DNA of 64,000 nt from JAAYXE01 sp964391195 (GTDB taxonomy: Bacteria; Chloroflexota; Anaerolineae; Anaerolineales; UBA4823). The notes beneath the pieces were generated by a model. That model did not search any database and was not told the origin of the DNA. It saw nothing but the letters and a program-made list of their open reading frames with translations. Of the stretch, positions 24,934-33,513 are shown piece by piece; within the stretch, counting starts at the first letter, position 1; each line of letters starts with the position of its first letter. The position numbers and the translations under genes are program-made. The stretch lies in the NCBI GenBank assembly GCA_964391195.1, contig CAYMLG010000011.1, positions 1-64,000 of the forward strand, written 5' to 3'.

Positions 24934-26640
24934 ATGAGCCAGTATGGAAAGCTGCTGCTGACCGTTCAGGACGCTCCGGATCAGGAGTTCCTGATGAGCA
25001 AATCAGAGATCACCATCGGCCGCTCGACCATCAATGACATCCAGTTGGCCGGATCGCGAATCTCCCGTTTTCACGCCCGTATCGACTGCAGCCCCTCCGG
25101 CTGCACGCTGGCAGATCTGGGGTCGTCGAATGGCACCTATCTGAACGGGTCGCGGATCGACAAAGCCTCTCTCACCCCTGGGGACCGTATTCAAATCGGC
25201 GGCAGCAGCTTCGTGTTCCTCCCCGCCGCCGCCGAATTAGAAGACGAAGGGCTGACTCAGATCGCCTCGGAGCAGGAGTTCGAGCTGACCCTGGATCGCT
25301 CCGCCTTACCCATGGCGCTCAATGATACCGCTCATCCCTCTCTGGTGGTTTACGCCCCCGACCGCACCTGGGATCTTTCCCTGGCGGATGGCTCGCTGGA
25401 AATTGGCCGCAGCCTGGAAAACGATCTGGTGCTCAACTACCCGAAAGTGTCCCGCCGTCACGCCCACCTGGAGCGGGACAGGGATGGTTTTGTTCTGCGC
25501 GATCTGGGCAGCACAAATGGCACCTGGCTGGGCGCCGGGCGCATCCAGGAACGCCGCCTGCAGAGCGGCGATAGCTTTCGCATCGGGCCGGTCCAGTTGG
25601 TCTATAAAGCCCCTTTCGCTCAAGAAGAGCTTACCTATGTCGATACTGGGCTCCTCGGTCGCCCCCCACGGAATAACCCGGTGGTCTTCGTTCCCGGCAT
25701 CATGGGCTCTCAACTCTGGCTAGGCAGCGAGCTGGTCTGGCCGAACGTCAAAGTTCTCATCCGCCAGCCGGAGTTATTTGTCTACCGGGAGGACACCCGC
25801 CTGGAGCCGCGCGGTATTGTCAACGAAGTGGTCGTCGTCCCGAATCTGATTAAGCAGGACCAGTACAGCCGCCTGGGAGATTACCTGGTTGAAGAGCTTG
25901 GGTACGTCCGCGATGAAACCCTGCTGGAGTTTGCCTACGACTGGCGCCAGGATGTGCGTATCTCAGCCCGGAAGCTGGCCGAAGCGGTGGCAAATTGGAA
26001 GGCGCCTCGCCCCATCACTTTAATCGCCCACAGTCTGGGCACCCTGGTCAGCCGCTATTATGTCGAGCGCTTGGGTGGAAAAGCGGAGGTCGGCAGACTG
26101 ATCTTGATGGGCGGTCCGCACAGCGGCTCTCCCAAGATCGCCAGCAACCTGATCAGCGGTCTGAAACTGCTGCCTTTCGGGTTAATGGGAGATCGACTCG
26201 GCCAGGTGATCGCTTCCTTCCCCTCCTGCTACCAGATCTTACCCACCTATGCCTGTGCTCAGGATGAAAACGGGCAGGAGGTCCACCTCCTGGAAGATGA
26301 GAGCTGGGTCCAGGAGAGCCTCCGCCCGCTGCTGCGTTCCGCCCGCGAGTTCCGCCGGGAGTTGGGAAACTATTCCAGCGTCCCTACTATTTCAATTTTC
26401 GGCTACGGTTTGAAGACCATCACTCAGCTCCGTGTCCGCCGTGCAGAACAGGGCCGTTGGACGGGAGTGGACTTCGAAGTGACACCCCAGGGAGATAGCG
26501 CTGTTCCCGAGCGCAGCGCCGTGCTGCCCGGCACCGAGATCCACCCTGTCCAGCAGTATCACGGTTCCCTGTTTGTAGATGCCGATGTGCGTATGCGGTT
26601 GAAGCTGGAACTGCTGGAATCTGGGATGGTTAAAAGCTAG
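24934..26640 (+). CDS. FHA-FHA-LCAT-like lipase/acyltransferase fusion
   Basis: A protein of 568 aa with three domains. FHA 1 is at about 26-95 (ITIGRSTINDIQL, SRFHARI, GSSNGTYLNG). FHA 2 is at about 155-225 (LEIGRSLENDLVL, SRRHAHLE, GSTNGTWL). From about 248 to the end lies a lecithin:cholesterol-acyltransferase-like alpha/beta hydrolase: VVFVPGIMGSQLWLG oxyanion segment, AYDWRQD, nucleophile Ser367 in AHSLGTLVSRYY, then GDSAVPERSAV and QYHG supplying the likely Asp and His. No signal peptide, so it is cytoplasmic. It begins 12 bp after the kinase gene. FHA domains bind phosphothreonine, so the neighbouring kinase probably recruits or controls it. Substrate unknown (phospholipid, acyl glycerol or similar). 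Confidence 0.9.
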   Translation: MSQYGKLLLTVQDAPDQEFLMSKSEITIGRSTINDIQLAGSRISRFHARIDCSPSGCTLADLGSSNGTYLNGSRIDKASLTPGDRIQIGGSSFVFLPAAAELEDEGLTQIASEQEFELTLDRSALPMALNDTAHPSLVVYAPDRTWDLSLADGSLEIGRSLENDLVLNYPKVSRRHAHLERDRDGFVLRDLGSTNGTWLGAGRIQERRLQSGDSFRIGPVQLVYKAPFAQEELTYVDTGLLGRPPRNNPVVFVPGIMGSQLWLGSELVWPNVKVLIRQPELFVYREDTRLEPRGIVNEVVVVPNLIKQDQYSRLGDYLVEELGYVRDETLLEFAYDWRQDVRISARKLAEAVANWKAPRPITLIAHSLGTLVSRYYVERLGGKAEVGRLILMGGPHSGSPKIASNLISGLKLLPFGLMGDRLGQVIASFPSCYQILPTYACAQDENGQEVHLLEDESWVQESLRPLLRSAREFRRELGNYSSVPTISIFGYGLKTITQLRVRRAEQGRWTGVDFEVTPQGDSAVPERSAVLPGTEIHPVQQYHGSLFVDADVRMRLKLELLESGMVKS

Positions 26641-26642
26641 GT

Positions 26643-27899
26643 TCACAGCTCCCTGGGCTGCATACACCGCTGCAGCAGTGGCTCGCGAACTGCCTCTGCA
26701 TCCAGCTCGTTCGCTCCCAGGAAAGCCACAAAGCGTTTGAACCCACGGGCCAGCGCCTCCGCAAACGCTTCATCTTCGCCCAGGGCTTCATCTTCCAGCC
26801 ATAGACCCAGGATGACGAATGTGTTGGTCCTCCGGTCGAGTTTGCTGTCGAACCGCGCCACGAGCCGGTCACCCCACAGCACCGGCAGCGTATAGTAGCC
26901 GTATTTGCGCTGCTGCTCCGGCTTATACACCTCCCACACGTAATCAAAGCCAAAGAGCAACTTCGCCCGCCCGCGGGCGCATACCGGGTCGAGCGGCGCC
27001 AGGAAGACGGCCTCTTCCGTGGTGCTTGTGTCCAGGGCCGCCCACGACGGCGGTAATCGCCCGGCGCTCAACTCGTTCAGCAGTTCCGTATCTTCGCTCA
27101 GCGCGTAGTGTACCGCCTTCCATCCCTCCACCTGCACCTCAACGATCTCGCCCTCTGCCAGCAGCGCCGCCAGGATTTGTTTGGCCCGGCTAAAAGGCAC
27201 CCCGCGATAATACGCGTCTGCTGTCCGGTTCAGCCGTGCCAACCCGGCAAAGCTGATCTCCTTTTTGATCAAGAACCGGTCGGCTTCCTCCTCGTCGCTT
27301 TCGACGATGAGATGTTCCGGCGCTACCGCTTCGGCGAGGGCGTACACCCGTTCGAAATTCTCGCGGTGGTGCGTCATCACTTCCCCCGTGCGCCACAGAT
27401 AATATAGGGCCAGCGTGGAGTCCTTGCTGCCGCGGTAGCTCTGTGTTTGCCTCCGATTTGCCGTCGTGAACTCGCGGTTGTTCACGATCCCGCGCTCCCG
27501 CAGAACCTCCCGCATTTCCTCCACCGCCTCGGCGTAGTCCAGGCCCATTTTCCGCACTCGCAGGTCATAGTCGGACCTGCCATCGCGCTCGCGGTGCATG
27601 ATCACCCGCCAGTGTGGCAGCTCATCCATCGGTCGCACGGCCAGCCATCCGCCCCAATCGAAGAACTTGCGCTGCCCGTAAGTCACCTCCTCCCACGTCT
27701 GAGGCGCATAATCGAGCACGCGGCTGTGCAGGGCGATATCCTGGCTGCGGGCGATGATCTGCAGCGGGTCGAGCTGCAGGTACTCCATTTCGCGCATCGC
27801 CTGCTCTGTGCCCTGGATGCCCCGCCAGCGCCGCCCGGGCCACAGGCCCTGTTTGCCGAGGATAAAACGGCGGGCAGTGTCGAGATCGATCGTCAACAT
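26643..27899 (-). CDS. YcaQ-family DNA glycosylase (winged-helix, QxD type)
   Basis: A protein of 418 aa of the AlkZ/YcaQ family (tandem winged-helix crosslink-repair glycosylases). The catalytic motif region reads YLQLDPLQII with Gln42-Leu-Asp44, the QxD form seen in the YcaQ branch. Other signatures are YAPQTWEEVTYGQRKFFDW, then the HWRVIMHRERD segment, and VARFDSKLDRRTNTFVILGLW near the end. YcaQ enzymes unhook interstrand crosslinks and remove bulky N7-alkyl purines. The gene converges tail to tail with the FHA-LCAT gene, only 2 bp between the stops. Confidence 0.88.
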   Translation of the reverse strand: MLTIDLDTARRFILGKQGLWPGRRWRGIQGTEQAMREMEYLQLDPLQIIARSQDIALHSRVLDYAPQTWEEVTYGQRKFFDWGGWLAVRPMDELPHWRVIMHRERDGRSDYDLRVRKMGLDYAEAVEEMREVLRERGIVNNREFTTANRRQTQSYRGSKDSTLALYYLWRTGEVMTHHRENFERVYALAEAVAPEHLIVESDEEEADRFLIKKEISFAGLARLNRTADAYYRGVPFSRAKQILAALLAEGEIVEVQVEGWKAVHYALSEDTELLNELSAGRLPPSWAALDTSTTEEAVFLAPLDPVCARGRAKLLFGFDYVWEVYKPEQQRKYGYYTLPVLWGDRLVARFDSKLDRRTNTFVILGLWLEDEALGEDEAFAEALARGFKRFVAFLGANELDAEAVREPLLQRCMQPREL

Positions 27900-27965
27900 G
27901 GTCGTCTCACCATCCTATCTAGCCGGTTGCGTGATAAAAGGTTCGCACGCAGCGGGCCCTTGCCA

Positions 27966-28466
27966 TCATCCACCGCCCTCCGCTTCTCGCTTGAATGCAA
28001 CCAGCCATTTTTCGTGTTGGGCTTTCAATCGCTCGCTGCTCAGCACTGGGATCGCCAGCACGCCGGCGAAGGATTCCGCGATCGACAGCCTGGTTCTGCC
28101 GTTGCCTGCCGGCTCCAGGGTGTGCAGATCCACCGCCTTGAACCACAGCGAAACGCCGGTCCAGTGAAGCTCCCGTGGGGGATTGATCACTGCAATCTTC
28201 GCCCGGATTGGGAAGTTATACAACTTAAAGCGGAAAAATGTATCCACCTCGATGTCCCCCTCGAGACGTACATCGCTGGTGTTGGGGTCGATCTCGGGCC
28301 AGCCGGGCAGGTTGATGAGCAGCTCCCATACTTGTTCGACAGGAGCGTGGATGGAAATGCTGGCCGATGCCTTCACCGGTGCGTTTTCGTCGATTTTCCC
28401 CTTCCGCGCGTATTCCTCGTGCAGCACCTCGAAAGGTGGCCCGCTGTAAAACATCTGTGCAAACAT
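27966..28466 (-). CDS. SRPBCC-family (START-like) protein
   Basis: A protein of 166 aa with a single SRPBCC/polyketide-cyclase-like domain: ASISIHAPVEQVWELLINLP, then WPEIDPNTSDVRL and HWTGVSLWFKAVDLHTLEP. The ATG at 28466 has AAGGAG 7 nt upstream and is preferred over an in-frame ATG at 28520. This fold makes a hydrophobic pocket for a lipid-like ligand. No function can be assigned; it stands alone between the glycosylase and the small gene at 28718. Confidence 0.75.
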   Translation of the reverse strand: MFAQMFYSGPPFEVLHEEYARKGKIDENAPVKASASISIHAPVEQVWELLINLPGWPEIDPNTSDVRLEGDIEVDTFFRFKLYNFPIRAKIAVINPPRELHWTGVSLWFKAVDLHTLEPAGNGRTRLSIAESFAGVLAIPVLSSERLKAQHEKWLVAFKREAEGGG

Positions 28467-28650
28467 AGGCCGGCTCCTTGCCCATCTATCTACGCTATCC
28501 TGGCTATCCCCTCCATTCACGTTCCAGTGCCCGTCCGGCAGCTGCTAAAACCAGATCGCCCCCCCGCCGCTGAGTGTCCTTCGATTATACACAACCTTCC
28601 AAGATCAACGATCCTCCCTGCGCCCCTCATACATGGCTTCCCCAAGAATA

Positions 28651-28686
28651 GGGATGTGGGCGGGCTGCACAGCCCGCCCACATCCC
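28651..28686. repeat. Inverted repeat, 16-bp perfect arms, 4-nt loop
   Basis: The arms 28651-28666 and 28671-28686 are perfectly complementary around gcac. The inner 20 bases (ggcgggctgcacagcccgcc) are identical to bases 34197-34216 inside the LuxR gene. It lies between two minus-strand genes. Confidence 0.8.
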
Positions 28687-28717
28687 AAACCCTCTCTTAC
28701 AGAAAGCCATGCGCCTC

Positions 28718-28960
28718 TCACGGGGCGATCTCTACCACCAGGATCGTCACTCCCAGCCCGTGCAGCCTGCGCACCAGCCCCACGATCCCCGACTGGTCGG
28801 TTCTCACCGTGAAGATGGTGTTCCCCTCGATCTGTCCGCTTTCATCCATGTCGATCTCCGCCGAACTGTCGAAGTTTTGCAGCCAATGCAATTCCACTCG
28901 GCCCTGCACCTCAATCCGGTAGCGTGTCTCCGGATCGAAAATTGGTCGTGAGTCCTGCAT
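28718..28960 (-). CDS. Small conserved-looking protein, unknown function
   Basis: An 80-aa protein beginning MQDSRPIFDPETRYRIEVQG and ending GLVRRLHGLGVTILVVEIAP. The ATG at 28960 has a GAGG site 7 nt before it; an in-frame ATG at 29011 would overlap the upstream gene and is less likely. The pattern (an EVQGRVELHWLQNFDS strand pair, then DQSGIVGLVRRLHGLGV) looks like a small alpha/beta domain. I do not recognise the family with confidence. It follows the serine hydrolase gene at 29008 by 47 bp and may be co-transcribed with it. Confidence 0.65.
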   Translation of the reverse strand: MQDSRPIFDPETRYRIEVQGRVELHWLQNFDSSAEIDMDESGQIEGNTIFTVRTDQSGIVGLVRRLHGLGVTILVVEIAP

Positions 28961-29007
28961 CTTATCCCTCGGTATCCCGGTTCTGATTGTTCGCCGCTCC
29001 GCGCTTT

Positions 29008-30648
29008 TCACCTGCGTGAAAGGTCGCTTTCATGCTTCCAGGCGCTGATCAGCCCTTCAGCGATACGCTCGACATGGTAGCCGTTGACGCTGCCCATCAC
29101 CACCACGCCCAGGTCCAGGTCTGGATAAAAGAACATTGTGGTCTCGATCGTTGCCCCACCGCCGCTGTGATAGTAAAACTTACCGAGTTCACCTTCTCCG
29201 ATCCACCAACTCAGGCCAAAGCCCAGGGGAGATCCGTCGATGGAGGGTTGCATTTCTTGCATCGCGGCCACCGTTTCCGGCTGCAAGATCTGTATCTCCT
29301 TGTATCGCCCGCCGTTCATATGCGCCTGCAAGAAGTGGGTCAGGTCGCTGGGCGTCCCGAGCAGTCCACCCCAGGGGGGTAAAATACGGAAGTCGTCCAT
29401 GGTGGAGAAAGGTTCGCCCTTTTGCAGCAGCAAGCCTTCTATGTTGGATCCGTGAAACTCCCTCAACTGATCCATGAGCTTATCTATCATCGCTGCCGGA
29501 TACTGGCCTTTGGCATACCGTTCTTCCGCCTCGACCAGTTGAAAATGAGTTGACTCCATCTCCAGCGGGATCAAGATGTGGTTAACCACGTACTCGTCAT
29601 AAGGTTCTCCGCTCACCTCCTCGATAATCCGTGCCAGCGCCAGGTAATGGTAATTGGAGTAGTTGGAGTATTTGCCCGGTTGGCATGCCAGCTCGGAGTG
29701 CTCCTTAACGTAGGCGGCGAATATATCTTTCAGAGGGGCAAAGGACTGACCCCGTAGGGCGATTAAATTCGTTGTCTGCCTGTCAGCTTCTGGCAGGCAG
29801 GCTGCGTGGTCGAGCAGTTGGCGCACGGTCACTTCCCAGTTCTCTGGAAACTCCGGAACATATTTTCCCGGCCAGGCATCCAGGTCCACCAGCCCCTGTT
29901 CCACGAGCTGCATCAGCGCGGTGGCAGTGACAGGTTTCGTCATTGAGCCATAACGGTAGATCGTCTCCTTGTCCGCCGGGATCCCTCTGGTGGGATCCGC
30001 TTCACCGTAGACGTAGGTATAAACGATTTCGTCCTGGTGCATCACCGCGATCGAGACGCTGCCTGCCAGGCTGTCCATTTGCTTCTGCAGCATCGCCTCC
30101 AGGTCGGCGTAGCTTTCGATCGCCATCTGGCTGAGATCATCCTTCCCGCGAATCCGGAACGAGGTCAGCACGCCCATCACCGCCGCATTCTGGGGCGACG
30201 CCCCCGGCTTGCCGGCTTTTACGACCAGCACATAGGCGTTCTCTCCCACAATCTGGCCTGCCACTCCATAGGCCAGTTCTGCCTCGTCGGTCTGAGTGTA
30301 GGCCTGCCAATCGTCAAAACTGGCATACCCGCCGCCTTTGAGCAAGGTTGGATCGAATTCAAGGAGCTCAAATGCTTGAGCGTACGCTTCATCCATCGTC
30401 CCGGCTTGGACGACGAGTACGTACAGGTCCAGGGCAGGGTCGGCAATCTTATATTGCACGTACGGCCCATCCGCCTTCACCTGTTCCCAACTCGGGTCGA
30501 CCTCCATGGTAAAGCGCCCCTGCGGATCTTCATAGATCTCGCCGCTTTGCCGGGGGAGCAGACCGAAGACGCTCAACCCTACCGCGATCAATCCGGAGAG
30601 CAGGAGGACGCCGCCGGCTATCCACAACCATATCTTGTTCTTACTCAT
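29008..30648 (-). CDS. Beta-lactamase-fold serine hydrolase with N-terminal anchor
   Basis: A protein of 546 aa. An N-terminal helix (about 7-30) anchors it, then residues 38-170 form a separate domain (ERFTM-type strand FTMEVDPSWEQVKADG onward), then a class C beta-lactamase domain with SMTK (Ser235-Lys238), YSN in KYSNYSNYHYLALARII and HSGGGATIETTMFFYP. No lactamase activity should be assumed; most of these enzymes are peptidases or esterases. It lies 72 bp after the larger serine hydrolase, on the same strand, so the pair is probably one transcript under the LuxR protein upstream. Confidence 0.88.
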   Translation of the reverse strand: MSKNKIWLWIAGGVLLLSGLIAVGLSVFGLLPRQSGEIYEDPQGRFTMEVDPSWEQVKADGPYVQYKIADPALDLYVLVVQAGTMDEAYAQAFELLEFDPTLLKGGGYASFDDWQAYTQTDEAELAYGVAGQIVGENAYVLVVKAGKPGASPQNAAVMGVLTSFRIRGKDDLSQMAIESYADLEAMLQKQMDSLAGSVSIAVMHQDEIVYTYVYGEADPTRGIPADKETIYRYGSMTKPVTATALMQLVEQGLVDLDAWPGKYVPEFPENWEVTVRQLLDHAACLPEADRQTTNLIALRGQSFAPLKDIFAAYVKEHSELACQPGKYSNYSNYHYLALARIIEEVSGEPYDEYVVNHILIPLEMESTHFQLVEAEERYAKGQYPAAMIDKLMDQLREFHGSNIEGLLLQKGEPFSTMDDFRILPPWGGLLGTPSDLTHFLQAHMNGGRYKEIQILQPETVAAMQEMQPSIDGSPLGFGLSWWIGEGELGKFYYHSGGGATIETTMFFYPDLDLGVVVMGSVNGYHVERIAEGLISAWKHESDLSRR

Positions 30649-30720
30649 TTCTATACCTCCATAGATGATGGGCTGGCGGATAAGAATTGATCCCCCCGCC
30701 AGCCATCGAGTGTTAATCTA

Positions 30721-33360
30721 CTAAAACCGCCAACCTAAGAGGTTCCAGTAGTTCAAGAACCAGACAAAAGCTACCGCCGCGATGGTCACCAGCGTGGAAT
30801 ACACGCGTCCTGCGGCGTTCCAATAACTGTTCTTCCAGGCCAGGGCCGTAGTAACCAGCGCCCCGCATGTCAACACGGCTGACAAAACGCCCAGCCCCAG
30901 CACGATTTTGTAAATCGTTGAGTAGCCGAACAACATCACTGGAATCCCCCACAGCAGCGTACCAACAATGAAGACCAGGTTCAGGACAGAAATCCCTAGA
31001 ATGATTGAGGAGGCCGCACGGACCCCGCGAGAAACGGGTCGCTGGTGGCCGCTCAGGCGGCCTCGCAGCGAGCGAATCGCTGCGACGAGGATCATGGATA
31101 GGAAAATCAGCGCGCTGCCCATGAATAAGGCCATATTGAAAGCCGTCGTCTCATACCAGTTCAGCTTCTCAAAAGCAAACTGGGGCGTGAGATCGGTGAA
31201 CATGTGCGTGATACGCCCCCGGTCATCCTCACGGAAGACCATGCCGAACTGGCCGTCTGCCCGGCGGAAGTGCAGCGGCTCCACTTCGATAAACCGCCAC
31301 TCGCCCCAGGGTGTGTTGAAGAGCAGTGCGCCGTCGCCGGAATCGCTGATGTTGATCGCCGAGAAGAGCGCCCCAACCTTATCGGCGGTGGTATAAGACC
31401 TCATCGTATAGGTGTAGCTGCCCACGAACCGGCCGGCTCGTTCTGCAAAATCCGCCGGGGGTTGTATCGGGGCGGAAGGCGGTGCGGGATAGTAGTGGTC
31501 GTAAAACGCTCTCTGGAACCCGAGATGCTGGTTGGTCAGGTCTCCGCCGCCCATGCTGTTGTAGATTACGTAGACACCCAGATCCTGATCGGGCAAGAGC
31601 AGCAGCAGGCCATTCATGTAGCCTGCATAACCGCTGTGTCCGAGCGTTCGCTGCCCGTTGTCGGTGAAGTCGAACAGGCCGTAAGCGGTGCCCAGGAGAC
31701 TCGGGTCATGCGTGAACAGGGTGGTCTGCATTTGCTGCGCCGTGCTTTCCTCCAGGATGCGCCGATCGCCAATGGTCTCATCGCTGTAGCGCCCATCCTG
31801 CAGGTGCATGATCATGAAACGGGCCATGTCTGTGACGCTGGCCTGGAGCGCTCCCGAAGGCAGCACCCCCGGCTGAGCGATAAAAGCCGGGTGGGGTTGG
31901 AAGACCCCATCCGCATACGTGTATCCCACGGATGCAAATGGGCGCAGCTCTGGCGGCGCCGGCGACTGGGCAGTCGAGTGGGCCATGCCCAGCGGGTCCA
32001 GGATATGTTCCTGGATGTATTGGTCGTAGGGCTGTCCTGACACCCGCGACACGATGTACCCCGCCAGCATAGGGTTGTAGTTCGCGTATCCCGCAGTATC
32101 CCCAGGCGGGCGCACCCGCCTCGACATATGGGAGATCAGCCATTCGCGGGCAGGGACAAGATCCCTGGCATCCGGCACGATACTATCGAGCAGCCTGTTT
32201 TCGAACCCGGACGTATGGGTCAACAGGTGCCTGAGGGTGATCGGTTGTGGGTAAGTGTCCGGGATTCGGAAGTCGAGATAGGTGTTGATATCCGCGTCCA
32301 GATCCAACTTTCCCTGCTCGACGAGCTGCATCACCGCCGTCCAGGTGAACACCTTCCCGACTGAACCAATCGCAAAGATCGTTTGCTCAGGATCGACGGG
32401 AATGACCCGCTCGAGGTCGGCGTAGCCGTAGCCCTTGGTGAAAAATAGCTGGCCGTCTTTGACAACGGAGATCGCGGCTCCGGGGATGTGATACTCTTCC
32501 ATCTGGCTCGCCAATAGCTCGTCCAGGAAGGCCTCCAGTTCGGCGGGGTCGGTCGGGCCCTGTGCTCGTGGGGAGGCGGTGTGCGGCGTCGAAGCCTTTC
32601 TCTCCGCCTCCGGTGCGCTCGCCTCTTCTACTTCCAGGTTGATCGAGCTGATACCGGCATCCACCACGATATCTAAAGTCACCCCGGCCTCGCCGTAGGC
32701 AGCGTTGGTGAGGACATCACCTTCCCGACTCAAGCCCTGGCCCACACCCAGGCGCCGGCCGGAATCGATCTCTACACGGGCGCCCACCGCCTCTGGCAGC
32801 AGAATGTTGAGGTCTGCCGCTTCGGCCTCGATGCTGACGTCCAGGTCACGTGCCCAGTCGCCGCTCAAGTCGATCGTGTACTGGCCTACCCCCAGGCTCA
32901 AGTCCAGCCCGGTCAGCGGCAGCCCGGCGAGTTGCAATTCGCCGCTGCCGAAGGCAACCTCCACCTGCAGATCCATGGGAACCTGGTCGTGCAGGCGCAG
33001 GTCCCACTCGTTGCGGAAGCTCGTGATGTTTTGCAAAGCCGGGAAGCCGTTGGTACCGGGCTGGCGGAGGACGAGCCTGCCATCCGCGTACTCCACCTCT
33101 GGCTTCAAGCTGGCGACGTTGTAGTTGAACCCGGCCTCCAGCAGCTTTTCAGCGCCGCCGGTCAACTTGAGGTCGCCGGCGCCATAGTGGATTTCGACAC
33201 TGACCGCCTCGGCGCCATCCAGTTCAACCGATTGCGACTCGGTCCGCAGCGCGCCCACCCCTACTTTTGGGGCACAACTGGTGAGCAGCAGAATACCGAT
33301 GAGCAAAAGCGCGAACCCGAACCGGCCAACAATCCAAAGCTGTACTTCTCGCTTGTTCAT
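30721..33360 (-). CDS. Toast-rack/beta-lactamase-fold fusion lipoprotein with C-terminal membrane helices
   Basis: A protein of about 879 aa. The ATG at 33360 has AGGGAG 8 nt upstream. A lipoprotein signal (LLLIGILLLTSC) is followed by a beta-helical domain of about 230 residues of the Toast-rack/cell-wall-response type (SVELDGAEAVSVEIHYGAGD, VAFGSGELQLAG, LGVGQYTIDLSG). Next comes a class C beta-lactamase domain with SVGK, YANYNPML and HSGYAGYMNG. Four membrane helices close the protein. Toast-rack domains occur in LiaF-type cell-envelope stress proteins, so the enzyme may couple envelope sensing to hydrolysis. It is encoded just after the LuxR regulator and its terminator. Confidence 0.87.
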   Translation of the reverse strand: MNKREVQLWIVGRFGFALLLIGILLLTSCAPKVGVGALRTESQSVELDGAEAVSVEIHYGAGDLKLTGGAEKLLEAGFNYNVASLKPEVEYADGRLVLRQPGTNGFPALQNITSFRNEWDLRLHDQVPMDLQVEVAFGSGELQLAGLPLTGLDLSLGVGQYTIDLSGDWARDLDVSIEAEAADLNILLPEAVGARVEIDSGRRLGVGQGLSREGDVLTNAAYGEAGVTLDIVVDAGISSINLEVEEASAPEAERKASTPHTASPRAQGPTDPAELEAFLDELLASQMEEYHIPGAAISVVKDGQLFFTKGYGYADLERVIPVDPEQTIFAIGSVGKVFTWTAVMQLVEQGKLDLDADINTYLDFRIPDTYPQPITLRHLLTHTSGFENRLLDSIVPDARDLVPAREWLISHMSRRVRPPGDTAGYANYNPMLAGYIVSRVSGQPYDQYIQEHILDPLGMAHSTAQSPAPPELRPFASVGYTYADGVFQPHPAFIAQPGVLPSGALQASVTDMARFMIMHLQDGRYSDETIGDRRILEESTAQQMQTTLFTHDPSLLGTAYGLFDFTDNGQRTLGHSGYAGYMNGLLLLLPDQDLGVYVIYNSMGGGDLTNQHLGFQRAFYDHYYPAPPSAPIQPPADFAERAGRFVGSYTYTMRSYTTADKVGALFSAINISDSGDGALLFNTPWGEWRFIEVEPLHFRRADGQFGMVFREDDRGRITHMFTDLTPQFAFEKLNWYETTAFNMALFMGSALIFLSMILVAAIRSLRGRLSGHQRPVSRGVRAASSIILGISVLNLVFIVGTLLWGIPVMLFGYSTIYKIVLGLGVLSAVLTCGALVTTALAWKNSYWNAAGRVYSTLVTIAAVAFVWFLNYWNLLGWRF

Positions 33361-33444
33361 ATCGATCACTCCCTTAAGTTCCTATCGACTGATCCTTTCG
33401 AATACGGACATCAATGATCCGCTATGGATTCATTCTATAGACTC

Positions 33445-33480
33445 AAAACAAAAAAGGAACCACATGACTATGTAGTTCCT
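33445..33480 (-). terminator. Intrinsic terminator after the LuxR gene
   Basis: On the minus strand an 11-bp stem (one G.U pair, 4-nt loop) is followed by TTTTTTGTTTT. It is a textbook rho-independent terminator about 35 nt past the LuxR stop at 33514, so the serine hydrolase genes behind it need their own promoter. Confidence 0.8.
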
Positions 33481-33513
33481 CGAGGGGGAAATATGTAGTT
33501 GTTGCCGTCGCGC

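Noticed and set aside
27447..28922. Open frame of 491 codons on the plus strand spanning the glycosylase and SRPBCC genes
   Set aside because: Crosses two real genes, a hairpin repeat and the small gene on the other strand; no family features.
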